From: an uncultured Bacteroidales bacterium
Lineage (GTDB): Bacteria > Bacteroidota > Bacteroidia > Bacteroidales > Marinilabiliaceae
Assembly (NCBI GenBank): GCA_937892255.1
Contig: CALAUL010000065.1
Span: forward strand, 1-33,319
Length of the DNA: 33,319 nt
Reading direction: 5' to 3'
The notes beneath the pieces were generated by a model. The model ran no database searches. It was not told the origin of the DNA and was given only the letters and a program-made list of their open reading frames with translations. Positions 1 to 7,655 of this stretch are shown here, in pieces (position 1 is the first letter of the stretch; every line of letters begins with the position of its first letter). The position numbers and the translations under genes were made by a program.

Positions 1-2
1 TA

Positions 3-578
3 CATAACGACTATTCATTTGAGGTGCCACCTAAGTTTGAGATATTCCCCGATAGACTTGAAATTACATCGGCTGGTCGTTTGCCCGAATCTCTCACAAG
101 AGAAGAGTTCTTCAATGGTATATCCATTCCACGCAATAAGGAACTGATGCGTATCTATCGCGATGTGGAATTGGTAGAATCGTTAGGTTCTGGTATACCC
201 CGTATTTTGCGAGCATACGGCGAAGATTGCTTCAAGTTTACAGACAACTTTATTCGTATAACTTTGCCTATAAGTGTACAAGATGGCACCCAGTCGGCAC
301 TAAGTGACCAAGTTAGTGACCAAGTTAATAGGTTGATACACAGCTTGGGAGATGATGAATTGTCTGTTGATGAGATTTTGAAAATGTACAAGTTACTATA
401 CAAGCAAGTATACAAATCAAAAGGGTATTTCAAGAGACATACTATTCAACCCGCACTGCTTGAAGGGTATGTGGAAATGATATATCCAGATAAGCCCAAT
501 CACCCAAAACAGAAATACCGCCTTACAGCAAAAGGATTGGGAATATTAGACTCTCTAAATAAAACTAAAAAGATCTAA
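3..578 (+). CDS. C-terminal part of RecG-like / AlbA_2-family ATP-binding regulator (5' end outside window)
   Basis: The reading frame is open from the left edge, so only the last 191 codons are seen and the true start lies upstream. The visible part begins in the block reading EIFPDRLEITSAG and continues through ELVESLGSGIPRI. This is the pattern of the GHKL-like C-terminal domain of proteins annotated as ATP-dependent DNA helicase RecG-related or as AlbA_2 (Schlafen-like) ATP-binding proteins. Around 95-105 codons into the visible part there is a tandem SDQV-SDQV repeat; short QV-type repeats are common in this family before the final domain. The C-terminus, ending in a KYRLTAKGLGIL motif, looks like a winged helix, so a DNA-binding regulatory role is inferred. 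The stop lies one base before the next small ORF, which suggests co-transcription with the RhuM gene. The N-terminal AlbA_2 domain itself is not in the window. Confidence 0.8.
   Translation, partial: HNDYSFEVPPKFEIFPDRLEITSAGRLPESLTREEFFNGISIPRNKELMRIYRDVELVESLGSGIPRILRAYGEDCFKFTDNFIRITLPISVQDGTQSALSDQVSDQVNRLIHSLGDDELSVDEILKMYKLLYKQVYKSKGYFKRHTIQPALLEGYVEMIYPDKPNHPKQKYRLTAKGLGILDSLNKTKKI
303..326 (+). repeat. Tandem 12-bp direct repeat inside coding sequence
   Basis: Two exact copies of AGTGACCAAGTT (303-314 and 315-326) stand head to tail and encode SDQV twice. The unit is a multiple of three, so copy-number change would keep the reading frame and lengthen or shorten the linker before the C-terminal winged helix. 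Confidence 0.85.
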
Positions 579-579
579 G

Positions 580-729
580 ATGTACACAGAAGAAGAGTAC
601 GAAGACTATCAAAGTTGGAGAGAGGATATGGAGTTTATGGATAGGTATATGGATGAACTTGATCGTATCTTGGATGAGCAAATTCAAAACCATAATGAAG
701 CATTAGAGGAAGATGAAAGAAGAGAATAA
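580..729 (+). CDS. Small, very acidic hypothetical protein (49 aa)
   Basis: ATG at 580 lies one base after the stop of the upstream ATP-binding protein. The frame runs 49 codons to TAA at 727-729, overlapping the first 17 bases of the RhuM gene. The product begins MYTEEEYEDYQSW and contains 20 Asp/Glu against 5 Arg and no Lys; it has aromatic residues near the N-terminus and looks wholly helical. I do not recognise a family. The tight packing with both neighbours suggests translational coupling within one operon. It could be a regulator, an antitoxin-like partner or a nucleic-acid mimic; these are inferences from charge and position only. It could also be a chance ORF, though the lack of stops and the arrangement argue against that. 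Confidence 0.5.
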   Translation: MYTEEEYEDYQSWREDMEFMDRYMDELDRILDEQIQNHNEALEEDERRE

Positions 730-1693
730 GATAATATTATACCAAGACGATAACGAGATTACTCGTGTATCGGTGCGATTTGCAGATGAGGATTTGTGGC
801 TGACACAAAATCAGTTAGTTGATATTTATCAGACTAGTAAATCAAATGTTAGCGAGCATATTAAGCATATTTTTGAGGATGGAGAGTTGGTAAGAGAGGC
901 AACTGTTCGGAAATTCCGAACAGTTCAAATCGAAGGAACTCGTAATGTTGAGCGAGAAGTGGAACATTACAACCTCGATATGATTATCGCCTTAGGTTAT
1001 CGTGTGCAGTCGCAGGTGGCTACACGTTTTCGCCGTTGGGCAACTCAACGACTGCATGAGTATATCCAAAAGGGCTTTGCTATGGATGATGAGCGTCTTA
1101 AACAGGGTGGCAACCGTTATTTCCGCGAGTTGTTGCAACGCATCAGGGACATTCGTAGCAGCGAGCGTAACTTCTACCAGCAGGTAACAGATATTTATGC
1201 CACAGCAACAGACTATGACCCCCGTAGTGAAATGACAAAGATGTTCTTTGCTACGGTGCAGAACAAGTTGCACTATGCTGTTCACGAGAATACCGCTGCT
1301 GAGGTTATCTACAATCGCGTGGATAATGAAAAGCCGTTTGTGGGTATGACAAACTTCAAAGGCGATTATGTTACCAAAGACGATGTAAAGATTGCAAAGA
1401 ACTATCTTTCAGAGATTGAATTGCAACGCTTGAATCTGCTTGTATCTGGGTTCTTGGATTTTGCAGAGTTCCAAGCATTGGAGATGAATCCAATGACAAT
1501 GAAAGATTGGATAGAGGCGCTTGATGGTCAAATCATCGCACATAAGCGCAAAGTACTCATTAGTAAGGGTAATGTTTCGCACCAACAGGCAATAGCCAAA
1601 GCTGAGAAGGAGTTTGAGATATACCGCAAACGAGAAATGGATTTACTAGAAAGTGATTTTGATAGAGAAATCAAGAAACTTAAAGAGAAGTAG
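713..1693 (+). CDS. RhuM-family protein
   Basis: The 326-aa product matches the RhuM (virulence protein RhuM) family in length and signature: residues about 29-60 (LWLTQNQLVDIYQTSKSNVS and what follows) resemble a helix-turn-helix, residues about 86-100 carry the family block HYNLDMIIALGYRV, and a helical C-terminus contains DFAEFQALE and a lysine-rich tail. The biochemical role of RhuM is not settled. Family members are often found in accessory regions, sometimes beside type I restriction-modification genes. No restriction gene is visible here, but the window starts just upstream. The ATG at 713 lies inside the end of the acidic small ORF, supporting an operon. A perfect dyad occupies codons 63-71. 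No promoter of the Bacteroidetes type is visible directly upstream. Confidence 0.85.
   Translation: MKEENKIILYQDDNEITRVSVRFADEDLWLTQNQLVDIYQTSKSNVSEHIKHIFEDGELVREATVRKFRTVQIEGTRNVEREVEHYNLDMIIALGYRVQSQVATRFRRWATQRLHEYIQKGFAMDDERLKQGGNRYFRELLQRIRDIRSSERNFYQQVTDIYATATDYDPRSEMTKMFFATVQNKLHYAVHENTAAEVIYNRVDNEKPFVGMTNFKGDYVTKDDVKIAKNYLSEIELQRLNLLVSGFLDFAEFQALEMNPMTMKDWIEALDGQIIAHKRKVLISKGNVSHQQAIAKAEKEFEIYRKREMDLLESDFDREIKKLKEK
901..925. repeat. Perfect 25-bp dyad (12-bp arms, 1-bp centre) inside the RhuM gene
   Basis: AACTGTTCGGAA (901-912) is followed by a single A and then its exact reverse complement TTCCGAACAGTT (914-925). In DNA this has operator-like symmetry. In RNA it would give a stem of about 10 pairs with a 5-base loop. 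It encodes ATVRKFRTV next to the predicted helix-turn-helix of RhuM. Confidence 0.9.
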
Positions 1694-1949
1694 AAATTTG
1701 CTCAACCTATCATAATATAGAAAGAGTATCATTTTTGCATATTATATAATAGGTTATGATTATGAACCATTTTAGTAATACGGTTAGATATGAATAATTT
1801 TGTAATAGATGTTGCTTTTATTGCAGCGAAAGTTGTCGCTATAAAAGACGAGAAAGCAAGAATGATTGTTGACTGTGCATCGTTGGTATATAATGTGGCA
1901 TAAAAAGCTCGTTTTAGGTCAATTATATATCTGTGTTTTGCAGCTACAC
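1694..1949. other. AT-rich gap between RhuM gene and pdxB
   Basis: These 256 bases have no convincing gene. An imperfect inverted repeat (AACCTAT at 1704-1710 with ATAGGTT at 1749-1755, flanked inside by ATAAT/ATTAT stretches) stands just after the RhuM stop and might end transcription, although no clear T-run follows. A 37-codon plus-strand ORF at 1790-1903 (starting MNNFVIDVAFIAAKV) is open but has no recognisable similarity. It may be a gene remnant or chance. No clear intrinsic terminator for the converging pdxB transcript is visible. Confidence 0.4.
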
Positions 1950-3050
1950 TCATCGTATTCCAAAACGACGCAGATAATCGGAAAGAGCACTTTCACAGTG
2001 CAAAGTATACGCTTCTATCTCACGACGTAGGGGGTAGTTGCCACGTTGTTCTTCCGCCTTTGTGGGTTCGAGGCGCAATCGGTTGTCGTCTGCCATTATG
2101 TCGTAGGTATGTGACAACATTGTCAAAGCGGCTTCTAACATGTCGGTATCAGGCGATATGCTGATGACAGGCTCATTAGGCGCAGGAAGTGCTTCGGGCT
2201 GCCAACCGTCATTGTTGAGGTTAAAGAATCTGCAAAGTGCCTCTATTGTCATCTTTGAACCGTTGCGTTTGCTGTCGTATGAATAACCTGCGACATGTGG
2301 AGTGTAGATAAAGACACGTTGGTGCAATGTAGGGTCGATATGTGGCTCGTTTTCCCACACATCTATAACGGCTTCAGCGATAATGTTTGATGCCAAACCT
2401 TTTTTCAGAGCGACAGTGTCTACGACTTCGCCTCGTGAAGTGTTGATAAGAATGACGCCTTGGCGAACCATGGCGAGAGAATTTTCCGAAAAAAGGTGAA
2501 ACGTGGGATATTCGCCATCGTAAGTCAGCGGAGTGTGAAATGTGATGATGTCTGCCATACGTAGAGCTTCGTCGTATTTGCAAAAACCCATCTCGTTCTT
2601 GGCTCTGAATGGGTCAACTCGTAAGACATTGAGGCCAAGCAGACGACACCACTCTACGACTTTAGAACCGACATTGCCGACACCTATGACGGCTATGGTT
2701 TTTCCCCTCAAATCGTAGCCCTTGCGAAAATATAGCATTGCCAGAGCCGAAGCGAAATACTGCTGCACTGAAGTGCTGTTGCAACCCGGCGCATTCTGCC
2801 AATGGATACCGTTTTCATGACAATATTTGCGGTCGATATGGTCATACCCTATCGTTGCGGTAAAGATAGCCTTTACTTTTGAGTCCTTGAGCAACGAGCT
2901 GTCACACTTGGTGCGAGTGCGTATCACAAGAGCATCGGCGTCATTTACAACGGACGGCGTAAAGCTTCTGCCATCTACATATTGTACTTCCGCAAAGCGT
3001 TCTAATGTTCCTTTGAGAAAGGGAATCTTCTCGTCTACAATTATCTTCAT
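1950..3050 (-). CDS. pdxB: Erythronate-4-phosphate dehydrogenase
   Basis: PdxB oxidises 4-phosphoerythronate in the DXP-dependent pathway to pyridoxal 5'-phosphate, in the cytosol. The 366-aa product shows the D-isomer 2-hydroxyacid dehydrogenase plan: a Rossmann nucleotide loop GVGNVG at residues 123-128, the block LINTSRGEVVD with Arg206, Glu235 in ENEP, and His252 in TPHVAGYS. The spacing of these three residues (29 and 46) equals that of the catalytic Arg/Glu/His in E. coli PdxB. A C-terminal segment after residue 280 corresponds to the PdxB dimerisation region. The ATG at 3050 follows the priA stop after one base, so the two are almost certainly co-transcribed and translationally coupled. 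Confidence 0.95.
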   Translation of the reverse strand: MKIIVDEKIPFLKGTLERFAEVQYVDGRSFTPSVVNDADALVIRTRTKCDSSLLKDSKVKAIFTATIGYDHIDRKYCHENGIHWQNAPGCNSTSVQQYFASALAMLYFRKGYDLRGKTIAVIGVGNVGSKVVEWCRLLGLNVLRVDPFRAKNEMGFCKYDEALRMADIITFHTPLTYDGEYPTFHLFSENSLAMVRQGVILINTSRGEVVDTVALKKGLASNIIAEAVIDVWENEPHIDPTLHQRVFIYTPHVAGYSYDSKRNGSKMTIEALCRFFNLNNDGWQPEALPAPNEPVISISPDTDMLEAALTMLSHTYDIMADDNRLRLEPTKAEEQRGNYPLRREIEAYTLHCESALSDYLRRFGIR

Positions 3051-3051
3051 A

Positions 3052-5514
3052 TTAGTATGGGTCTACATCTATTTGAATTACAACGCCTTTATATAAGCCT
3101 CCTCCGATAAGTTTGTTTACAGTCTCCATCATCAGACTTTTCATCTGTTGCGGAGAGCTTTGTCTCTCCATCTTGAGGATTATACGTTGCAGATACATGT
3201 TTGAAATTCTTTTTACCACAGGTTCTTGAGGTCCGAGGACTCGTGCACCAAAGAGCGCTCTGAGGTTATTCGACAGTTCAAAAGCCGCCTGCGACGACGT
3301 CTTAAAGTCTCGATGCTTGATGGTGATATTGAGCATTCTGAAGAAAGGCGGGAAGTGAAATACGTGACGTTCTGCAAGTTGTTCTTTTGCATTCTTGTCA
3401 AAGTCATTGTCCATAACATTGATAATGACAGGATTTTGAACATTGCGAGTTTGGATATACACTTTACCGCGCGATCCGTGTCTACCGGCTCTGCCACTCA
3501 CCTGCGAGATAAGCTGGAAGCAACGTTCGTTGGCTCTGAAATCTGGCATGTTAAACATCGAGTCGGCATTCATTATGCCTACGACGCTGACACGTTCAAA
3601 GTCCAAGCCTTTGCTTATCATCTGTGTACCAACAAGTATATCGTATTTGTAGTTTTCAAAGTCTTCAATTATAACTTCATAAGCTTTTTTGCTTCGTGCC
3701 GTATCGAGGTCCATACGCACCACGCGAGCTTGTGGGAAGACGGCTTTTACCTCCTCCTCTATTTTTTCTGTCCCATACCCATGAGGTTCGAGATGAGGCG
3801 TTCCACAAGCCGGACATTGGTATGGCAGCGTGACAGCATACGAACAGTAATGACAGACCAAACTATTTGTATTCTTGTGATATGTCAAACTGACGTCACA
3901 GTTTTGGCATTTTGCGACCCATGCGCATTGTCCGCATTCGATATATGGCGAGAAGCCTCTTCTGTTTTGAAACAAGATGACTTGTTCTTTGTTTTTCAGT
4001 GCTTCGTCTATGGCCTCCTTGAGTTCGAAGGAGAACAGCGAAACGAGTTTTCCCTTTTTGCGTGCATCGAGCATGTCTATTGGCAACACTTCGGGCATGG
4101 CTATGCCGGCATAACGTTGTGTAAGTTGCACATGACCATATTTGCCGTCTTTGGCGTTTTGATACGTCTCGAGGGAAGGTGTCGCCGAGCCGAGAAGAAC
4201 TTTTGCCCCATGAATATTTGCCAAGACTATAGCCATGTCTCGGGCATTATATCGAGGTGCGGGGTCGTATTGTTTGTATGAAGATTCGTGCTCTTCGTCG
4301 ACGATTATCAAGCCTAAGTTCTTGAAAGGCAATAGGACAGAAGACCGTACTCCGAGTATGACTTTATATTCATCGCTGTCAATGAGTTTGTTCCACACCT
4401 CGACACGTTCTGCGTCGGTAAATTTAGAATGATAAATGCCGAGAGAGTTCCCCAGATATTTATGCAGACGTGAGGTGATTTGAGTCGTGAGAGCTATCTC
4501 CGGCAACATATAAAGAACTTGTTTACCCTTGGCAATACACTCTCTGATAAGATGTATATATATTTCTGTTTTTCCCGATGATGTAACGCCTTGTAGCAGT
4601 GTTACGTTCTTCTCTTCGAATGATGCTTTGATGTTGTCGTAGGCCACTTGCTGTGCTTCGGAAAGTGGCAAGGGCTGACGAATTTCAATATCTGAGATGC
4701 CCAATCGTGACACGCTCTCTTTGACTGCGTCGACAATGCCTTTTTTTATCAGTTCGATCATGGCATTTGCGCTATAGCCTTTTAAGTCGGCCATCTCGTT
4801 GCGAGACACAGCTGCTCCTTTACAAGCCTTGCCAAAGCCTCCCAACACTTGTATCAGTGCCATGAGGGTCTCCAATTGTTTGGGTGCTCTTTCGAGTTTA
4901 TCCATGCACAAAGCCATGTCGTTATCATTGCGCACTGATGCGGACAGCGAATAGAATACTTCGGTCTTAGGCTTGTAGGCATCACGCAACTCTTCGCTTA
5001 TGTAGAGCGCTTCTTTTTCGAGGAGATGTTTGAGTTGTGGCAATGGGTTGAATTCTCCGGCGCAGTGAGAAATAAGGTCACTAATAGTGCAAATCTTTTT
5101 GTTGCGGACGAATTTAAGAATCATCTCTTGTCGAGGGGGAAGAACGTCTTCGGCTTCAAAACAGCTATTGCTGATAAGTTTGCTTTCGCTCTCCAACTTC
5201 AATCCAGATGGCAACGAGGCTTTATAAACTTCGCCCAACGAACAGATGTAATATTCTGAAATCCATTCCCATAGTTTCAGTTGTCGGTCAACGACAATAG
5301 GCATAGAATCGACAACGGAGAGAATAGGCTTTGTCTGATAATGCTCCGGTGCCACGTCATGAATACGGTAGACAATGGCCGAATATGACTTCTTTTTGCC
5401 AAATTGCACCACCACACGAGAGCCTACCGCAATCAGTTTACGCAAGTCGTCAGGCACACTATACGTAAAAAGTTGCATCAGCGGAACGGGCAATATGACA
5501 TCCACAAAGACCAT
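3052..5514 (-). CDS. priA: Primosomal replication restart helicase PriA
   Basis: PriA recognises stalled replication forks and reloads the replisome. The 820-aa protein has an N-terminal DNA-binding domain (residues about 1-110, starting MVFVDVILPVPL), a Walker A loop GVTSSGKTE at 309-317, the DEEH Walker B box at 406-409, the helicase block GSATPS at 442-447, and eight cysteines (527, 530, 536, 539, 554, 557, 567, 570) that form the two zinc sites typical of PriA. The C-terminal helicase motifs include GTQMISKGLDF and QVSGRAGR. Length is within the usual range for Bacteroidetes PriA. It is followed after one base by pdxB and preceded by pheS with a 139-bp gap in which I see no clear promoter, so read-through from pheS is likely. 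Confidence 0.97.
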   Translation of the reverse strand: MVFVDVILPVPLMQLFTYSVPDDLRKLIAVGSRVVVQFGKKKSYSAIVYRIHDVAPEHYQTKPILSVVDSMPIVVDRQLKLWEWISEYYICSLGEVYKASLPSGLKLESESKLISNSCFEAEDVLPPRQEMILKFVRNKKICTISDLISHCAGEFNPLPQLKHLLEKEALYISEELRDAYKPKTEVFYSLSASVRNDNDMALCMDKLERAPKQLETLMALIQVLGGFGKACKGAAVSRNEMADLKGYSANAMIELIKKGIVDAVKESVSRLGISDIEIRQPLPLSEAQQVAYDNIKASFEEKNVTLLQGVTSSGKTEIYIHLIRECIAKGKQVLYMLPEIALTTQITSRLHKYLGNSLGIYHSKFTDAERVEVWNKLIDSDEYKVILGVRSSVLLPFKNLGLIIVDEEHESSYKQYDPAPRYNARDMAIVLANIHGAKVLLGSATPSLETYQNAKDGKYGHVQLTQRYAGIAMPEVLPIDMLDARKKGKLVSLFSFELKEAIDEALKNKEQVILFQNRRGFSPYIECGQCAWVAKCQNCDVSLTYHKNTNSLVCHYCSYAVTLPYQCPACGTPHLEPHGYGTEKIEEEVKAVFPQARVVRMDLDTARSKKAYEVIIEDFENYKYDILVGTQMISKGLDFERVSVVGIMNADSMFNMPDFRANERCFQLISQVSGRAGRHGSRGKVYIQTRNVQNPVIINVMDNDFDKNAKEQLAERHVFHFPPFFRMLNITIKHRDFKTSSQAAFELSNNLRALFGARVLGPQEPVVKRISNMYLQRIILKMERQSSPQQMKSLMMETVNKLIGGGLYKGVVIQIDVDPY

Positions 5515-5653
5515 TTCTCTTCTATTACTTAGGCGAACCCAATTCGTTGCTACACTTTCATCTTTTTCCCGATTATGTTATCGAAGAGCTGTGCAGAAAC
5601 GAACTGAGTCCGCCTTGTTTTATCTCGTAGTTGTACTTCTTATTTGTTATCTG

Positions 5654-6673
5654 CTAATATGCGGACTTAAACTGCTGAAGGAAACGCACATCGTTCTCAA
5701 AGAAGAGTCGTATGTCCTTCACCTGATAACGCAACATTGCTATACGCTCTACGCCCATGCCGAAAGCAAAACCACTGTACTTCTTGCTGTCAATACCGTT
5801 GCTGTCAAGCACAGCAGGGTCGACCATGCCACAACCCAATATCTCGAGCCAGCCCGTTCCTTTACATACGCCACAACCTTTACCTCCACAAAGTGAACAG
5901 CTTACGTCCATCTCTGCCGATGGTTCTGTGAATGGGAAATACGACGGGCGAAGACGTATCTGTGTCTGTTCTCCGAAAAGCTCTTTTGCAAAATACAAAA
6001 GCGTCTGTTTCAAGTCGGCAAACGATACGTTTTCTGCCACATATAAACCTTCTATCTGGTGGAAGATACAGTGTGCACGAGCCGAAATGGCTTCATTACG
6101 GAATACTCGACCTGGGAATATTGAGCGAATAGGAGGTTGCTGTTTTTCCATCACACGCACTTGAACACTCGATGTATGAGTACGGAGCAAGATGTCAGGA
6201 TTGGTGTTAATAAAGAACGTATCTTGCATATCTCGTGCCGGGTGTTCCAATGGGAAGTTGAGCGCAGTGAAGACATGCCAATCATCTTCTACCTCAGGGC
6301 CTTCGGTTACCGTGAATCCCAAGCGTGAGAATATCTCTATGATGTCATTTTTTACTATTGACAACGGATGACGTCCCCCGCATACGTATGATGTGCCCGG
6401 CAAGGTAACATCAACGCCTGTCGAACCATTGTCTGTCAATGCAAAGGATTCTTTCATCTCGTTGATACGTTCAGTAGCCAACGTCTTCAACTGGTTTAAC
6501 TTCTGGCCTAACTCACGTTTCTTCTCTGCCGGCACTTGTTTAAAATCGTCAAACAACACCGAAATGGCACCTTTCTTGCTAAGGTATTTTATGCGCAACG
6601 CTTCAGCCTCTTCTACTGTTTGCGCAGTCAATGCGTTAACCTCATCTAAGAGGTTCTGTATTCTGTTTAACAT
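5654..6673 (-). CDS. pheS: Phenylalanyl-tRNA synthetase alpha subunit
   Basis: PheS is the catalytic subunit of the alpha2beta2 enzyme that charges tRNA-Phe. The 339-aa product has an N-terminal coiled coil (residues about 1-85) for tRNA contact, then class II motifs: GPEVEDDWHVF at 125-135, motif 2 FRNEAISARAHCIFHQIEGL at 191-210, and motif 3 GFAFGMGVERIAML at 301-314 with Ala303 in the phenylalanine-pocket position. Four cysteines at 259, 262, 267 and 270 form a zinc-knuckle-like insert just before GWLEILGCGMV; this is common in non-proteobacterial PheS. The beta subunit gene pheT is not in this window. The ATG at 6673 is 22 bases from a TACTTTTG -7 box. Confidence 0.97.
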   Translation of the reverse strand: MLNRIQNLLDEVNALTAQTVEEAEALRIKYLSKKGAISVLFDDFKQVPAEKKRELGQKLNQLKTLATERINEMKESFALTDNGSTGVDVTLPGTSYVCGGRHPLSIVKNDIIEIFSRLGFTVTEGPEVEDDWHVFTALNFPLEHPARDMQDTFFINTNPDILLRTHTSSVQVRVMEKQQPPIRSIFPGRVFRNEAISARAHCIFHQIEGLYVAENVSFADLKQTLLYFAKELFGEQTQIRLRPSYFPFTEPSAEMDVSCSLCGGKGCGVCKGTGWLEILGCGMVDPAVLDSNGIDSKKYSGFAFGMGVERIAMLRYQVKDIRLFFENDVRFLQQFKSAY

Positions 6674-6695
6674 CGCTATTCTAAATTACTGACCG

Positions 6696-6703
6696 CAAAA
6701 GTA
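6696..6703 (-). promoter_or_regulatory. Probable -7 box for pheS (TACTTTTG)
   Basis: On the minus strand TACTTTTG fits the Bacteroidetes -7 consensus TAnnTTTG and ends 22 bases before the pheS ATG. No good TTTG element is found about 19 bases upstream, so the match rests on the -7 box and its position. It would serve pheS and probably priA and pdxB. Confidence 0.5.
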
Positions 6704-6839
6704 ATACTTTTAATCGACATAAGGTCAGACGGCTCTAAATTTTATTGGAAAAAGGGAATGAAATATGCAAAGATGATGTAGTGTCGTCGTATGTAGGGAG
6801 ACAAAATACCTGTCACTCGGCACAATCAGCCTGCACCGT

Positions 6840-6871
6840 ATTGTGATTTATGAAAATAATGCATATTTTTG
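6840..6871 (+). promoter_or_regulatory. Probable promoter of pssA (ATTG-N20-TATTTTTG)
   Basis: TATTTTTG at 6864-6871 is a perfect -7 box, with ATTG at 6840-6843 in the -33 position, 20 bases upstream. Transcription from here would begin downstream of the ATG at 6850, so it also argues that the in-frame ATG at 6898 is the start of pssA. Confidence 0.6.
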
Positions 6872-6897
6872 CTACTTCAGTTGATAAATTTACAGAA

Positions 6898-7626
6898 ATG
6901 ACTTTTAAGAGACACATACCTAATGCCATTACATCGATGAATCTGTTGTGTGGCGTAATAGCTACAGTATATGCTGTTAGCGGACATTTGCAAACAGCGG
7001 CATTGCTTATATTTGCCGGTGCTTTGTTTGATTTCTTTGATGGCTTTGCAGCTCGTGCATTGAAGGTAAGTAGCGATATCGGCAAAGAGCTTGACTCTCT
7101 CGCCGACATTGTCTCGTTTGGCATTGCTCCGGCAGCTATGTATTCGACATATATGAAGTCTCTCATAACAGGACAGTCTTACTATCCGATAGGCAACTTG
7201 GATACCATAAATATCATTTGGACACTTCTGCCGTTTATCCTTGCAGTCTTTGCTGCACTTCGTTTGGCAAAGTTTAATCTCGACACTCGACAGACAGAAG
7301 AGTTCTTAGGATTGACAACTACCGCCACAGGTCTTTTCACGGCTTCGCTCATGTGGACAATAGTCGACAATCCGCAGTGGTTTGTTGGCTGGTTTGGCAA
7401 ATCGGTTGTGATGCTGATGATATTCATTTTCTGCGTACTTTTGGTAAGCGAAGTGCCGATGTTCTCTCTCAAAATAAAGAAGTTTGCATGGAAAGGTAAT
7501 GAGTTGCGTTTTATCCTTATAGCTGTTGCGTTGGTGTCGATATGTATCTTTGGTGTTGGAGGCATAGCTGTTACGATTTTGGCCTACATACTATTCTCAT
7601 TAATAAAATATGCAATAGGCAAATAG
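6898..7626 (+). CDS. pssA: CDP-diacylglycerol--serine O-phosphatidyltransferase
   Basis: PssA joins CDP-diacylglycerol and L-serine to make phosphatidylserine, the precursor of phosphatidylethanolamine, in the inner membrane. With the start chosen here the protein has 242 aa and carries the complete CDP-alcohol phosphotransferase motif: Asp45, Asp48-Gly49, Ala52-Arg53, Gly62, Asp66 and Asp70 with exact family spacing. About seven hydrophobic segments surround it. The start at 6898 (MTFKRHIPNAITSMN) is preferred over the ATG at 6850 because the usual PssA N-terminus begins like this and because a good -7 box lies between the two ATGs. The longer form would add 16 residues. Phosphatidylserine decarboxylase is not adjacent. 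The next gene starts 29 bases later and is probably co-transcribed. Confidence 0.93.
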   Translation: MTFKRHIPNAITSMNLLCGVIATVYAVSGHLQTAALLIFAGALFDFFDGFAARALKVSSDIGKELDSLADIVSFGIAPAAMYSTYMKSLITGQSYYPIGNLDTINIIWTLLPFILAVFAALRLAKFNLDTRQTEEFLGLTTTATGLFTASLMWTIVDNPQWFVGWFGKSVVMLMIFIFCVLLVSEVPMFSLKIKKFAWKGNELRFILIAVALVSICIFGVGGIAVTILAYILFSLIKYAIGK

Positions 7627-7655
7627 TCTTGTCATAATTCTTTACTAAATCTATC

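Noticed and set aside
1729..1953. 74-codon minus-strand ORF after pdxB
   Set aside because: Odd composition, no similarity seen, and it merely spans an AT-rich gap.
1959..1973. 15-bp identity (ATTCCAAAACGACGC) shared with the end of uppS near 14705
   Set aside because: Both encode Arg-Arg-Phe-Gly near the C-terminus of unrelated proteins; one match of this length is not evidence of an attachment site or repeat family.
3226..4281. 351-codon ORF on the plus strand opposite priA
   Set aside because: It lies wholly antisense to a clear priA with all motifs intact. Its protein has no plausible domain and an unusual composition (rich in Cys, Phe, His), as expected from a mirror frame.
5375..5896. 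173-codon plus-strand ORF spanning the priA-pheS gap
   Set aside because: It overlaps both real genes on the other strand and has no recognisable features; the gap itself is only 139 bases.
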